Numbered from the stretch's first letter, positions 8,676 through 17,563 are shown. The stretch is DNA of 64,000 bases from Dethiobacter alkaliphilus AHT 1 (GCF_000174415.1 NZ_ACJM01000006.1:1-64000), one strand, 5' to 3'. Made by a program: numbers and translations. The notes: generated by a model from the sequence alone, not told the origin.

Positions 8676-8722
8676 ATTATACTAAACTACTCCTGTAAAA
8701 TTTGTCACAACCTTGTGTCGAA
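8676..8722 (-). promoter_or_regulatory. Spo0A-type promoter of spoIIGA-sigE
   Basis: On the minus strand the -10 TATAAT lies at 8681-8676. No good -35 is found at 17 bp; a TTGTGA is found about 23 bp upstream instead, and a perfect Spo0A box (TTCGACA, 8722-8716) lies just beyond. B. subtilis spoIIG has a similarly over-long spacer and is activated by Spo0A-P. One 7-mer can occur by chance, but its place and the spacing make it believable. Confidence 0.6.
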
Positions 8723-8752
8723 TCAAGATTTTCTGAAGGGGGGGGGAGACCC

Positions 8753-8782
8753 GTGGACAGAGGGACAGGTTTATTTGTCCAC
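8753..8782 (+). repeat. REP palindrome (nik side, left)
   Basis: A 30-bp imperfect palindrome: arms GTGGACA and TGTCCAC around GAGGGACAGGTTTATT. Same family as the copies at 59613, 60444 and 61264. It lies between the nik operon and the Spo0A-controlled spoIIGA promoter. Confidence 0.85.
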
Positions 8783-8862
8783 ACTTTATGTCAACCTAAG
8801 CAGGAATCTTCAGGTGTTTGCATCTCTCACTAAAAGAAGTGGGAGTCTTCTCCACTGGAATG

Positions 8863-8900
8863 AAAAAAGCGATGTCCGCTACTGACAGCAGACATCGCTT
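8863..8900 (-). terminator. Terminator of the nik operon, overlapping the nikE stop codon
   Basis: On the minus strand AGCGATGTC and GACATCGCT form a nine-base-pair stem followed by TTTTTT. The left arm encodes the last residues (SDV) of NikE and the stop codon is in the loop, so the hairpin and the coding end share bases. Confidence 0.85.
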
Positions 8901-9529
8901 GGATGGTGGTGTTTTGTTGAATGATCACGAAAAGCCTCCAGGTCGATAACCCGGCTGCATAAACGTTCCAGCAGGGTCTGTTCGTGGCTGACCACCAAAA
9001 CCCCCAGGTTTTGCTCTTTAACGGCGTCCAGCACCACATGCCAGATCTGCGCCTGGGTTATGGCATCAAGCATGGTGGTCATCTCATCGGCGATAAGAAA
9101 ACGGGTCTGGGGTCCAAGAGCCCGGGCCACGCAAAAGCGCTGCAGTTCACCGCCGGAGAGCTCTTTGGGCCAGCGGGTCAGCCAGTCCGGCTCAATCCCC
9201 AAAGGGGTGAGTACCTTTTGTTGGTACCACCTGTTTTCCCGCAGGGTGTATTCCATGCGCCACCGGTCATTTACCGCTTTCTCCGGATGCTGAAAGACCA
9301 GCTGCACCGGATTGTAGCCTTTTTTAGGCAGCGGTTTACCGTCAAGGGTCACACTGCCTTCCAATGGCGGCTCATACCCGGCCAGAACACGGGCCAGGGT
9401 GGTCTTTCCGCAGCCGCTGTGGCCGGATAAGCCCACCACTTCCCCTGGTTTTAGGGAGAGGGAGACACCCCGCAGGACCCAGGGGCCCTCGCCGTAGCGA
9501 AAGCCGATGTTTTTGGCTTCAAGTAGCAT
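8879..9529 (-). CDS. nikE: Nickel/peptide ABC importer ATP-binding protein, second subunit
   Basis: A 216-residue ATPase of the Opp/Dpp/Nik class. Walker A GHSGCGKTT, signature LSGGELQRF and Walker B FLIADEM are present. It lacks the C-terminal Cys-containing oligopeptide/dipeptide extension and instead ends in a short His/Cys-rich tail (STKHHHPSDVCCQ) that could bind metal. It overlaps nikD by 11 bases and is the last gene of the operon. Nickel as substrate is inferred from the NikR-type operators upstream of nikA, not from the ATPase itself. Confidence 0.8.
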   Translation of the reverse strand: MLLEAKNIGFRYGEGPWVLRGVSLSLKPGEVVGLSGHSGCGKTTLARVLAGYEPPLEGSVTLDGKPLPKKGYNPVQLVFQHPEKAVNDRWRMEYTLRENRWYQQKVLTPLGIEPDWLTRWPKELSGGELQRFCVARALGPQTRFLIADEMTTMLDAITQAQIWHVVLDAVKEQNLGVLVVSHEQTLLERLCSRVIDLEAFRDHSTKHHHPSDVCCQ

Positions 9530-10538
9530 GGATACACCTCACATTCCCACCGCGCAGGAGACGTGCCGGAGGACGCTCTGCTTCACACTCCGGTGTTTTA
9601 TGTTCGCAGCGGGGAGCAAACAAACATCCTGAAGGCAGGTTGCCCGGAGTGGGTTGGAAACCGGCAATGGGTTTGAAATCATTTTGCGGCAGTGCCTGCC
9701 ACAGTGCTTTACTGTAAGGGTGGCGCAGCGCCTGGCCTTTACCGTAAAAGTCAACAGACGGTGCTGTCTCCACCGTACTGCCGGCATAAAAAACGGCAAT
9801 ACGGTCAGCCATCTGCAAAGCAGAGGTGATGTCATGGGTAATAAGCATCACCGCACAACCCTCGTCTGCTAATTGACGCAAATGCCCCAAAGCTTCAGCC
9901 ACCACCGCCGGATGCAGGCCCGGGGTGGGCTCATCAGCTATTACCAGTCGGGCACCGCTGACCACGGCGGTGGAAACCAGCACACGGCGTGCCATACCTC
10001 CGGAGAGTTGGAAGGGATACAAATCCTCTACTTTTTTCTCCAGGCCATAGCGGGCAAATACCTGGCGTACAATTGCATTTTTATCGCCGTTGTGCACAGA
10101 GATACCCACCTGCGGGCCTACCCGCATTAAGGGATCAAGGTAGTTTACAGACTGCGGGATGATGGCTATTTCCCGGCCGCGCAGCTTGGCCTGGCGCCTG
10201 GGAGTTAAAGCTTCACCTCCGTAGTGCATGGTGCCGCTTACTTTGGCGTTTTTGGGCAGGATACCAAGGATGGCATGGGCCAGCAGGCTCTTGCCCGAAC
10301 CGCTGGAGCCTACCACTGCCAGCACCTCTCCCTTTTTTATGGACACATCCAGTCCGCTGATTACTTTCAGGTTTGTCTGGCGCAGGCCCCCGGCATACTG
10401 CACAAATGATACGGAAAGGTCCTTTACCTCCAGGACCGGTTTATCCCCGGCGGTGGAGGCGCCAGCAAAAACCTCTTCCTTGTCAGCAAATTCCGGCGCT
10501 CTTTTTTTCAGGGGTAAGGCGGGGCTCATCTGATGCAC
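9519..10538 (-). CDS. nikD: Nickel/peptide ABC importer ATP-binding protein, first subunit
   Basis: A 339-residue DppD/OppD-like ATPase. It has Walker A GSSGSGKSLL, signature LSGGMARR and Walker B LVIADEPTPG, then the C-terminal oligopeptide-transport extension with CLFAPRCEHKTPEC, a Cys motif common in this class that binds an iron-sulfur cluster in some members. The first 25 residues (PALPLKKRAPEFADKEE) are an unusual extension. Together with nikE it would form a heterodimeric motor for the NikBC pore. Confidence 0.8.
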   Translation of the reverse strand: MHQMSPALPLKKRAPEFADKEEVFAGASTAGDKPVLEVKDLSVSFVQYAGGLRQTNLKVISGLDVSIKKGEVLAVVGSSGSGKSLLAHAILGILPKNAKVSGTMHYGGEALTPRRQAKLRGREIAIIPQSVNYLDPLMRVGPQVGISVHNGDKNAIVRQVFARYGLEKKVEDLYPFQLSGGMARRVLVSTAVVSGARLVIADEPTPGLHPAVVAEALGHLRQLADEGCAVMLITHDITSALQMADRIAVFYAGSTVETAPSVDFYGKGQALRHPYSKALWQALPQNDFKPIAGFQPTPGNLPSGCLFAPRCEHKTPECEAERPPARLLRGGNVRCIHAT

Positions 10539-10550
10539 TCCCTTCTTGCT

Positions 10551-11417
10551 TTATTCATGCGCACTGTGCGGATCAACCAGCATCCGCAAATTGTCGCCTA
10601 AAATATCAAAGATACGCACCATTATCAACAGGGCAAGCCCTGGGAAAAAAGCCAACCACCACATACCGGTGGATAAATAACGCATGGATTCTGAGAGAAT
10701 CACGCCAATGGCCGGCTGATGCGGTGAGAGGCCAAAGCCCAAAAAAGTAACGGCGGCCTCATGAAGCACGGCGTGGGGAAACAGTAAAATCATCCCCACA
10801 AAGAACTGGGGTACTAAATGGGGAAGAATATGGCGGGTGGCTATCCACCAACGGGAACGCCCCAAGCTGCCGGATACCTGCACAAATTCAGCAGAGCGGA
10901 TCTGCATCACCTCGGCCCGGATTACCCTGGTTAAGCTGGGCCAGTGTGTTAGCGCCACCCCGATAATAACTCCCCGGGCCCCTCCTCCCAAAGCAAAGGA
11001 AATGAGAATGAGAGCCACCAGATGGGGGACGCCGAGAAACAGGTCCACAAGCCAGGTAACAGCAGCATCCACCACTTTACCCAGCGTAGCCGAAGCCATA
11101 CCCAACACCAGGGCGATTAAAACACTGACCGATGTGGCCAGCATTCCTACCCCCATGCTAAGCATCAGCCCTTTAATGGTGCGGGTAAACATATCCCGCC
11201 CCATCCAGTCTGTACCGAACGGGTGGCTAAGGGAAGGGGCTAAATTACGGGCATCAAAGTTTGTGGCCAGGCCCACATCACTTATAAGAAAGCCTCCGGC
11301 CACAATGGCCAGCAAAAAGGAGGCGGCAAAGCCGGTCACCAAAAGAGTGCGCTGCCGACGGTTCATACTGGGCCTTACCCGTTTTATGTTTGTTCTCAGC
11401 ACATGTATGGCACTCAT
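10551..11417 (-). CDS. nikC: Nickel/peptide ABC importer permease C
   Basis: A 288-residue DppC/NikC-type permease. The N-terminal membrane segment is followed by the family motif HPFGTDWMGRDMFTR and the EAA loop (EVMQIRSAEFVQVSGSLGRS), which contacts the ATPases. About six membrane segments are seen. The gene overlaps nikB by four bases, as expected for a stoichiometric pore pair. Confidence 0.82.
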   Translation of the reverse strand: MSAIHVLRTNIKRVRPSMNRRQRTLLVTGFAASFLLAIVAGGFLISDVGLATNFDARNLAPSLSHPFGTDWMGRDMFTRTIKGLMLSMGVGMLATSVSVLIALVLGMASATLGKVVDAAVTWLVDLFLGVPHLVALILISFALGGGARGVIIGVALTHWPSLTRVIRAEVMQIRSAEFVQVSGSLGRSRWWIATRHILPHLVPQFFVGMILLFPHAVLHEAAVTFLGFGLSPHQPAIGVILSESMRYLSTGMWWLAFFPGLALLIMVRIFDILGDNLRMLVDPHSAHE

Positions 11418-12409
11418 GCAGACCCTCCTCTTAGCCGGATTCGCGGATCAACCACCTGATAGAGCAAATCGGCCACTAAATTACCGGTGAAGACAAACAA
11501 GGCGGAGAAGATCACAATACCTAACAGCAGCGGCACATCTCCACGCAAACCTGCTTCCACCGTGGCCTGCCCCAGTCCGGGATAAGAAAATACCTGCTCT
11601 GCTAAAACAGAGCCGCCAAACAGCTCACTAAAAACTGCAAATTGCAGTGTAATTGCCGGCAAAGCCACATTCCTCAAACCGTGCCGCCATAAAAGGCCCA
11701 TGCTGCCCTCTCCCCGGGCCCGGGCAAAAAGCACATAGTCACTGGAGAGAACATCCACCATTTTCTGTCTGGTATGCAGCGCCAGATTGGCCACGCCAAA
11801 GAGACTTAAGGTCAGTGCAGGCAAGATCAAATGATACAGCCTGTTTGCCAGGGTGACCTGTTCTGCCAGCACCCCGGCGGGCACACCCAGGCCCACCGGA
11901 AACCAGCCCAAGTTAACAGCAAAAATTATCAGAAACAAAAGCCCAAGCCAAAATGTGGGCGTGGAGGCCAGTGTGAGACAGTACCACTTGATAATTTTAT
12001 CTATCCAGGTACCCTGTTTCATGGCAGCCCAAATTCCCAAGGCAAAGCCCAGTATACCCGAGAGGATCCAGGCCACACCCATTAACATCATGGAGGCAAA
12101 GAACCTCTCCCGGATCACATCCACCACCGGGCGGCGAAAAATCATGGAGGTGCCCAGATCACCCCGCATCACAGCCTGGGCCCAGCGGCCAAACTGAACC
12201 AGGGGCGGTTGATCCAGTCCCCAGTATTCCACAATTTGCGCCTGCTGCTCCGGCCCGACCCGCATCATATCGGCACCCACATAGGCGCGGACCGGATCAA
12301 CCGGCGAATAGTGAACAAGCAGAAACGATAGTACGCACAGAGCGGTAAGAAGTGTGAGAAACTTTATTCCTTTGTAGGCAAAAAACTTAAGCAGTTTTTT
12401 AGTACGCAA
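11414..12409 (-). CDS. nikB: Nickel/peptide ABC importer permease B
   Basis: A 331-residue DppB/NikB-type permease with an N-terminal membrane segment, the family motif DPVRAYVGADMM after it, and the EAA loop (SSDYVLFARARGEG) in the C-terminal part. It follows the binding-protein gene by 18 bases. Length and topology are normal for the family. Confidence 0.82.
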   Translation of the reverse strand: MRTKKLLKFFAYKGIKFLTLLTALCVLSFLLVHYSPVDPVRAYVGADMMRVGPEQQAQIVEYWGLDQPPLVQFGRWAQAVMRGDLGTSMIFRRPVVDVIRERFFASMMLMGVAWILSGILGFALGIWAAMKQGTWIDKIIKWYCLTLASTPTFWLGLLFLIIFAVNLGWFPVGLGVPAGVLAEQVTLANRLYHLILPALTLSLFGVANLALHTRQKMVDVLSSDYVLFARARGEGSMGLLWRHGLRNVALPAITLQFAVFSELFGGSVLAEQVFSYPGLGQATVEAGLRGDVPLLLGIVIFSALFVFTGNLVADLLYQVVDPRIRLRGGSA

Positions 12410-12427
12410 TTGTATTGCCCCTTTGAC

Positions 12428-14029
12428 TTAGTCGTCCCAGCGCCAGTCCACAATATTGTCGGTTACAGGCCAGCCGTGCCCGTGAGGGTGAATACGCTGC
12501 CGGCCGATATTTAGGCCCTCGCGGACCAAGTAGGTATGCTGCAGGTTAACAAGCCAGGCCCAGGGAGCATCGCCTAAGGCGCTTAAGCCGGTTTCCCCGT
12601 CCCACTGTGCCAACTGCCAGTAATTCATAGCTTCTTCCACAGTGGTGGCAGCCAGAGCCAACTCCATATACTCATCAACCTTTTCGTTACTGTAATAACC
12701 GGTGTTATACCAGCCAATCCCTGCGGTTTGGCTGCTGTAGAGATTGTAAAGCTCCTGCGGGTCATGGCTGCCCCAGCCAAACATTACCGCATTGGAGTAC
12801 ATATTGGCCTGAATCTCATCCCAACTTTTACCTTCCACTATAATATTGATGCCCAAAGGCTTTAACATATCGGCCACAGCAATGGCAAGAGACTGGCGAA
12901 CCTGGTCAGAGGCGGGATAATACAGGCTAAACTCAGCTGTCAGTTCCCCTTTTTGCCAGATTCCGTCCACTTCAGTCCAGCCGCCCTCTTCCAGGATGTC
13001 CCGCGCCGCGTCAAAATCTCCGTCGGCAAACACAGTGTCCGGATTCCACCAGGGCATACCGTCACTGGCCGAATAGGCCGGTGTGCCAAAACCGTTTAAT
13101 ACGCCATCCACCAAAGCCTGCCGGTCCACCGCCACATTGATGGCCTGGCGCAGGGCTAAATCCGCAGTCACATCATTGCCCACAGGATACCCGTCATCGG
13201 TCTGGCCGCCCGCTTCCACAAAGGGAAACATGATGCCACGGTTATCAATACTTTCGATGGCCTTCAGGCTCATACCTGTCACATTCTGCTGTGCTAAGGC
13301 AGCGGGAACAGCAACCAGGTCCAAATCGCCCGCATTGGCGGCAGCAAAAGCGCCATCTTCAGACAAAAACAGGAATGTAATCTTTTGGAAATAAGGCTTT
13401 TGTCCATAATACTCCGGGTTGGCCTCCACAATCAGCTGCTGCCCGCGGTCCCACTGCACAAATTTATAGGGCCCGGACCCCACCGGGTCTTCAGCATATC
13501 CGGCACCGTGTGCGTGCGCCGGCACAATTCCTGTGGTAATCAGGTTATTAATAAAGGTAGACTGGGGGCGCGTCAAAGTAAATTCCACCGTTGTCTCATC
13601 AAGCGCCACCGCATCTGAAAGGACATTTAAGTCCACCACCGAGCCGCTCTCTTTGGCGGTCAGGAAGGTATAAACCACATCATCGGCAGTTAGCGGCTCC
13701 CCATCGGAGAACACCACATCATCCCGAATACTTACAGTCCACACCAGCCCATCCTCACTAACTTCATAATCTGTTGCCAGGTCGTTTTCCACGTTTAAAT
13801 CATCATCACGACGCAAAAGGGTGCTTTGAAACAGCGGGGAGCCGTAACGCCCCCACCCAATAGTGGGATCAAAACCATCATCCGGTTCACCGCCAATAGC
13901 TAACACCAACTGGTCACTCTGCTCAAATTCAGCATCGGCGCCATTATTCTGCGGCTGCCCACACCCGGATGCCACCAAAGCAACCAAAACAACCAACAAC
14001 ACCAGTACAAACCCTCGTCTTTTCAACAT
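12428..14029 (-). CDS. nikA: Nickel/peptide ABC importer substrate-binding lipoprotein
   Basis: A 533-residue SBP_bac_5 (cluster C) binding protein. It has a signal peptide ending in a lipobox (VASGC, lipidated Cys23), an acidic mature N-terminus, and typical family segments such as GEPLTADDVVYTF, VGSGPYKFVQWD and LRQAINVAVDRQALV. Family members bind oligopeptides, nickel-chelate or other ligands and sequence alone does not decide. The two NikR-type palindromes upstream argue for nickel. The closing DNIVDWRWDD and preceding HPHGH run are His/Asp-rich. Confidence 0.8.
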   Translation of the reverse strand: MLKRRGFVLVLLVVLVALVASGCGQPQNNGADAEFEQSDQLVLAIGGEPDDGFDPTIGWGRYGSPLFQSTLLRRDDDLNVENDLATDYEVSEDGLVWTVSIRDDVVFSDGEPLTADDVVYTFLTAKESGSVVDLNVLSDAVALDETTVEFTLTRPQSTFINNLITTGIVPAHAHGAGYAEDPVGSGPYKFVQWDRGQQLIVEANPEYYGQKPYFQKITFLFLSEDGAFAAANAGDLDLVAVPAALAQQNVTGMSLKAIESIDNRGIMFPFVEAGGQTDDGYPVGNDVTADLALRQAINVAVDRQALVDGVLNGFGTPAYSASDGMPWWNPDTVFADGDFDAARDILEEGGWTEVDGIWQKGELTAEFSLYYPASDQVRQSLAIAVADMLKPLGINIIVEGKSWDEIQANMYSNAVMFGWGSHDPQELYNLYSSQTAGIGWYNTGYYSNEKVDEYMELALAATTVEEAMNYWQLAQWDGETGLSALGDAPWAWLVNLQHTYLVREGLNIGRQRIHPHGHGWPVTDNIVDWRWDD

Positions 14030-14051
14030 GTTGTCCCTCTCCTCCGCCCAA

Positions 14052-14078
14052 GTGTTACTATTTATCTATTAGTAACAC
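14052..14078 (-). promoter_or_regulatory. NikR-type operator 1 upstream of nikA
   Basis: GTGTTAC-N13-GTAACAC, a perfect inverted repeat; counting the adjacent TA the arms extend to nine bases. It starts 23 bp upstream of the nikA ATG. The pattern matches the GTGTTAC-N13/14-GTAACAC form I recall for NikR sites in Desulfovibrio. It overlaps a possible promoter (TTGCCA, 17 bp, GATAAA, minus strand), where a repressor would block initiation. Confidence 0.8.
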
Positions 14079-14098
14079 AGCAATGGCAAAAATAAATC

Positions 14099-14125
14099 GT
14101 ATTACCAATATTTTTTCGGTAACAC
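14099..14125 (-). promoter_or_regulatory. NikR-type operator 2 upstream of nikA
   Basis: GTATTAC-N13-GTAACAC, one mismatch from operator 1 and with the same 13-bp spacer. The two palindrome centres are 47 bp apart. Having a second copy with identical geometry makes a chance origin unlikely. Confidence 0.75.
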
Positions 14126-14234
14126 TACCAGTTCTATAATTATTCGCTAACAGCCCCAAATATCCTTTTTAAAACTAAAAGTTTTACAATTTATTCGGTA
14201 CCGGGAAAATGGCATACTGAACTTACATTTTATG

Positions 14235-14283
14235 TATGGACAAATAAACCTGCCTGTCCTCGCAGAGGGTCCCTCTGTCCATA
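14235..14283 (-). repeat. REP palindrome (nik side, right), variant with insertion
   Basis: Arms TATGGACA and TGTCCATA. The inside reads AATAAACCTGCCTGTCC, then a 17-mer GTCCTCGCAGAGGGTCC, then CTC; the 17-mer recurs on the opposite strand at 31491-31507. The orientation is opposite to the copy at 8753, so the pair encloses the nik operon as inverted repeats. Confidence 0.75.
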
Positions 14284-14320
14284 AAAAAACCAGACAAAGG
14301 GTTCCTTTGTCTGGTTTTGG
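14284..14320 (-). terminator. Terminator of the dcw cluster after ftsZ
   Basis: ACCAGACAAAGG-GTT-CCTTTGTCTGGT forms a 12-base-pair stem with a T-run on the minus strand, ending 16 bases after the ftsZ stop codon. It directly abuts the REP copy at 14235-14283. Confidence 0.9.
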
Positions 14321-14335
14321 TTAATTTTGCTTAGC

Positions 14336-15388
14336 TTAGCTCCGTTTGCGGCGGAGAAAAGCGGGTATATCAAGGTCGTCGGAGGAGAAAGACTTTTGGG
14401 TGAGTTCTTCGATCATTTGCTTGCGCTCGGAGACCTGATGGTCGAAACCGGTGGCAATTACGGTGACGCGCACTTCATCCTGCAGAGCTTCGTCGATGAC
14501 CGCACCGAAGATGATATTGGCATCGGGGTCCGCCGCTTCGGCCACAATGTCGGCTGCTTCGTTTACCTCAAAGAGGCCCAGGTCGGATCCGCCGGTGATA
14601 TTTAAGAGCACGCCGCGGGCGCCGTCAATGGATGTTTCAAGAAGCGGGCTGGCAATGGCCGCTTTAGCCGCTTCCACGGTACGGTTGTCGCCGTTGCCCA
14701 CGCCAATTCCCATCAGCGCCGCACCGGTTTCCTTCATAATGGTCTTCACATCGGCAAAGTCCAGGTTAATAAGGCCCGGTACCGCAATCAAATCGGAAAT
14801 ACCCTGCACGCCCTGCCGGAGAACGTCATCGGCAATGCGAAACGCCTCCAGAATGGGAGTACGCTTTTCCACCACCTGCAGCAGGCGGTCATTGGGAATG
14901 GTAATTAAGGTATCCACTTTATCTTTTAGCTCAATAATGCCCTTGTCGGCAGAAGAGGAACGGCGCCGACCCTCAAAGGTGAACGGCTTGGTAACCACCC
15001 CCACGGTCAGGGCTCCCAGTTCCCGGGCAACTTCGGCAATAACCGGAGCGGCCCCGGTTCCCGTTCCGCCGCCCATGCCGGCGGTGACAAATACCATATC
15101 GGCGCCTTTTAGCGCCTGCATTATTTCGTCTCTGCTTTCTTCTGCTGCCTGATGTCCGATTTCCGGATTAGCACCGGCTCCCAGGCCTTTGGTCAGCTTT
15201 TCGCCGATTTGCAGCTTACATTCGGAGTCGGCCAAGTACAGGGCCTGTGCATCTGTATTTACGGATATAAATTCCACACCGCGCAGACCGGCGGCAATCA
15301 TGCGGTTAACGGCGTTACTGCCACCCCCGCCCACACCAATGACTTTTATCTGGGCAAATTGCTCCATCTCAATATCAAACTCGATCAC
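14336..15388 (-). CDS. ftsZ: Cell division tubulin FtsZ
   Basis: A 350-residue GTPase that forms the division ring. The tubulin signature [19 protein letters not shown], the N-terminal [13 protein letters not shown], and the conserved C-terminal peptide [12 protein letters not shown] that binds FtsA/SepF/ZapA partners are all visible. The variable linker is short, about 20 residues. It follows ftsA by 26 bases and is the last gene of the dcw cluster. Confidence 0.98.
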   Translation of the reverse strand: MIEFDIEMEQFAQIKVIGVGGGGSNAVNRMIAAGLRGVEFISVNTDAQALYLADSECKLQIGEKLTKGLGAGANPEIGHQAAEESRDEIMQALKGADMVFVTAGMGGGTGTGAAPVIAEVARELGALTVGVVTKPFTFEGRRRSSSADKGIIELKDKVDTLITIPNDRLLQVVEKRTPILEAFRIADDVLRQGVQGISDLIAVPGLINLDFADVKTIMKETGAALMGIGVGNGDNRTVEAAKAAIASPLLETSIDGARGVLLNITGGSDLGLFEVNEAADIVAEAADPDANIIFGAVIDEALQDEVRVTVIATGFDHQVSERKQMIEELTQKSFSSDDLDIPAFLRRKRS

Positions 15389-15414
15389 CGAAAAGTCTCC
15401 CCTTCCTCATACAA

Positions 15415-16638
15415 TTAGTCAAACATTTCCACAAACCAGGATTTAACTTTGTTAAAGATTCCCGGCAGCGCAACGCGTCCTCCCCGGTACTCCTTAGGTG
15501 TAAACATATGCGCATGCTGCACATAATGAATAATTCCCACCGCAGTAGAATAGATGGGGCTTTTTACACCCACATAGGCCGGCTGGGCAATCCGCACCGA
15601 AGAGTCAAATATCTGTTCGGCCAAATCCACCAGGCCCGGCATCATGGACACGCCTCCGGTAAGCACCACACCTGCCGGCAGAGGCTCACGGAAACCCATT
15701 TTATTCAGTTCCTGCGCCGCCAACTGCAGCATTTCCACCAAACGGGGTTCAATAATCATGGCTAATTCCTGAGCCTTTATGGTTTGGGGTTCCTTGCCGG
15801 CCAGCATAGGCAGATTGATGGAGTCCCCTTCAGCAGCCATTGAGGGAAGCGCCACACCATGTTCCCGTTTTAACTTTTCTGCAGTTTCTATAGATGTTCT
15901 CAGCCCTACGGCTATATCGTTGGTTATGTAATCTCCGCCCACCGGAAGAACGGCAATATCTTTGATGTGTCCGTTTTGAAAAACAGAGACTTCCGTGGTA
16001 CCGCCGCCGATATCAATGAGCACCGTGCCCAGTTCCTTTTCATCCCGGGAAAGTGCTATTTCCGAATTGGCCAGGGAATTGAGTACCATGCCGTCAATCT
16101 CCAGTCCGGCACGTTCCACACAGCGGACCAAATTACGAATAGAGGTGACCATGCCGGTGATAATCATGGCGTCCACCTCCAGGCGAACTCCCACCATGCC
16201 CACCGGGTCACGGATACCATCATATCCATCCACGATAAATTCCCGTGGAATAACATCAATTATTTCCCGATCCGGAGGCAGGGCAATGACCCGCGCCGCC
16301 TGCAGCACCCGTTCCACATCATCTTCGGTGATTTCCTTATCTTCTGCGGAAACAGCCACCACACCACGGTTATTTACCAGGCCTACCTGAGAGCCCACAA
16401 TGCCCAGAAAAGCAGAGGGAATGGTAGTCCCCACCATTCGTTCCGCTTCTTCCACAGCCTGCGTAATTGCATCCACCGTTTTGTCCAGATCAACAATTAC
16501 ACCCTTCTTCAGGCCGTCCGACGGGCTTGTCCCTACTCCGATAATATTTATTGTGCCATCATTATTTATTTCTCCGACAATGGAACGGACGTGTGACGTG
16601 CCGATATCCATGCCGCAGACCAGATTCCTTTTTACCAC
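15415..16638 (-). CDS. ftsA: Cell division actin-like protein FtsA
   Basis: A 407-residue actin/Hsp70-fold ATPase that tethers FtsZ to the membrane. Phosphate motif 1 (CGMDIGTSHV), SHS2 domain 1C, phosphate motif 2 (GTVLIDIGGGTTEVSVF) and adenosine motif (GVVLTGGVSMMPG) are present. The C-terminus KVKSWFVEMFD is an amphipathic helix of the membrane-targeting type. The start is a GTG at 16638 preceded by GAGGGGG. Confidence 0.97.
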   Translation of the reverse strand: MVKRNLVCGMDIGTSHVRSIVGEINNDGTINIIGVGTSPSDGLKKGVIVDLDKTVDAITQAVEEAERMVGTTIPSAFLGIVGSQVGLVNNRGVVAVSAEDKEITEDDVERVLQAARVIALPPDREIIDVIPREFIVDGYDGIRDPVGMVGVRLEVDAMIITGMVTSIRNLVRCVERAGLEIDGMVLNSLANSEIALSRDEKELGTVLIDIGGGTTEVSVFQNGHIKDIAVLPVGGDYITNDIAVGLRTSIETAEKLKREHGVALPSMAAEGDSINLPMLAGKEPQTIKAQELAMIIEPRLVEMLQLAAQELNKMGFREPLPAGVVLTGGVSMMPGLVDLAEQIFDSSVRIAQPAYVGVKSPIYSTAVGIIHYVQHAHMFTPKEYRGGRVALPGIFNKVKSWFVEMFD

Positions 16639-16712
16639 GACTGCACCCCCTCGCCCGTGTTGTTCACATTATTTCTTAATTCAACGTATCTTACCATTTC
16701 CCTTTTTTTACT

Positions 16713-17510
16713 CTAATTGTTTTTTTGTGTTTTGTCATCATCCAAAACATGGAAGTTTGGGGCCCGTGTCACTCGCAAGTCCAGATATCCTTCCGCCGGA
16801 TCAACAGGCAATTGTCCCATTATTTCTTTGAGCAGGCTGGCCTTTTGTGAAAATTCACCGCGGCCCAGCCAAACGGTCATGCCGTCCAGCGTAACCACCA
16901 CAACGTTTTCCTCATCACCCAGATTCACTTCGGAGAGGGCAATTGCTTCCTCTTCCATGGACCTCATCACTTCCGCCGTTGCTTCCAGCTTAGAGTCCGA
17001 CAATAACTCATTTCCCACAGCAAGCTCCACCGGGCCCAACCCGGTTAGAAGCGGGCGCCCGTAATCTTTGGGATCCTGTGTGGTGCCCAGCACCATGCCG
17101 TCATAGCCGATTTCCAGCAGATAATCCCGATAGGGGACAAGGGCCATGGCTTCCTTTTCCAGGATGTCCACCTCCAGACCGCGGGGCAGCCTGCGGGAGA
17201 CCTCAGCTTCGGCAATACGGGGGATGGCCGCCACCTTTTCCTGCAGCCGGGCAGGATTAAGCTGCCAGATATTGATCCCTTCGGCCACAACCAGAGCATC
17301 CCGGATTTCCGACTCAGTGGTATGGGTGTTGCCGGAAATAATAATCTCCTCCAGCTGAAAAAAATCGGAGCGCACAAAACCTAAAATTAACCAGATCATC
17401 ATTAATAAGAGCAAAAAACCAAGGAGGCGGCGTCTGACTTTTTTCACCTTTTCCGGCGAGACGGCCTGTTTTGCATTAAAAGTCCGTCTCTTGCGCAGCT
17501 GCTTGTCCAT
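16713..17510 (-). CDS. ftsQ: Cell division protein FtsQ/DivIB
   Basis: A 265-residue bitopic protein: basic cytoplasmic N-terminus (KQLRKRR), one membrane segment (LGFLLLLMMIWLILGFV), a POTRA domain (FFQLEEIIISGNTHTTESEI) and a beta domain. It links the FtsL/FtsB complex to the septal synthases. I start at MDKQLRKR (ATG at 17510), ten bases after GGAGG; a GTG at 17534 would place that ribosome site inside the gene. It lies between murA and ftsA. Confidence 0.92.
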   Translation of the reverse strand: MDKQLRKRRTFNAKQAVSPEKVKKVRRRLLGFLLLLMMIWLILGFVRSDFFQLEEIIISGNTHTTESEIRDALVVAEGINIWQLNPARLQEKVAAIPRIAEAEVSRRLPRGLEVDILEKEAMALVPYRDYLLEIGYDGMVLGTTQDPKDYGRPLLTGLGPVELAVGNELLSDSKLEATAEVMRSMEEEAIALSEVNLGDEENVVVVTLDGMTVWLGRGEFSQKASLLKEIMGQLPVDPAEGYLDLRVTRAPNFHVLDDDKTQKNN

Positions 17511-17563
17511 TACAATACGTCCTCCAAGTAACACGGAGTTGAAGCGGGCATAAGTGGCCCGCT

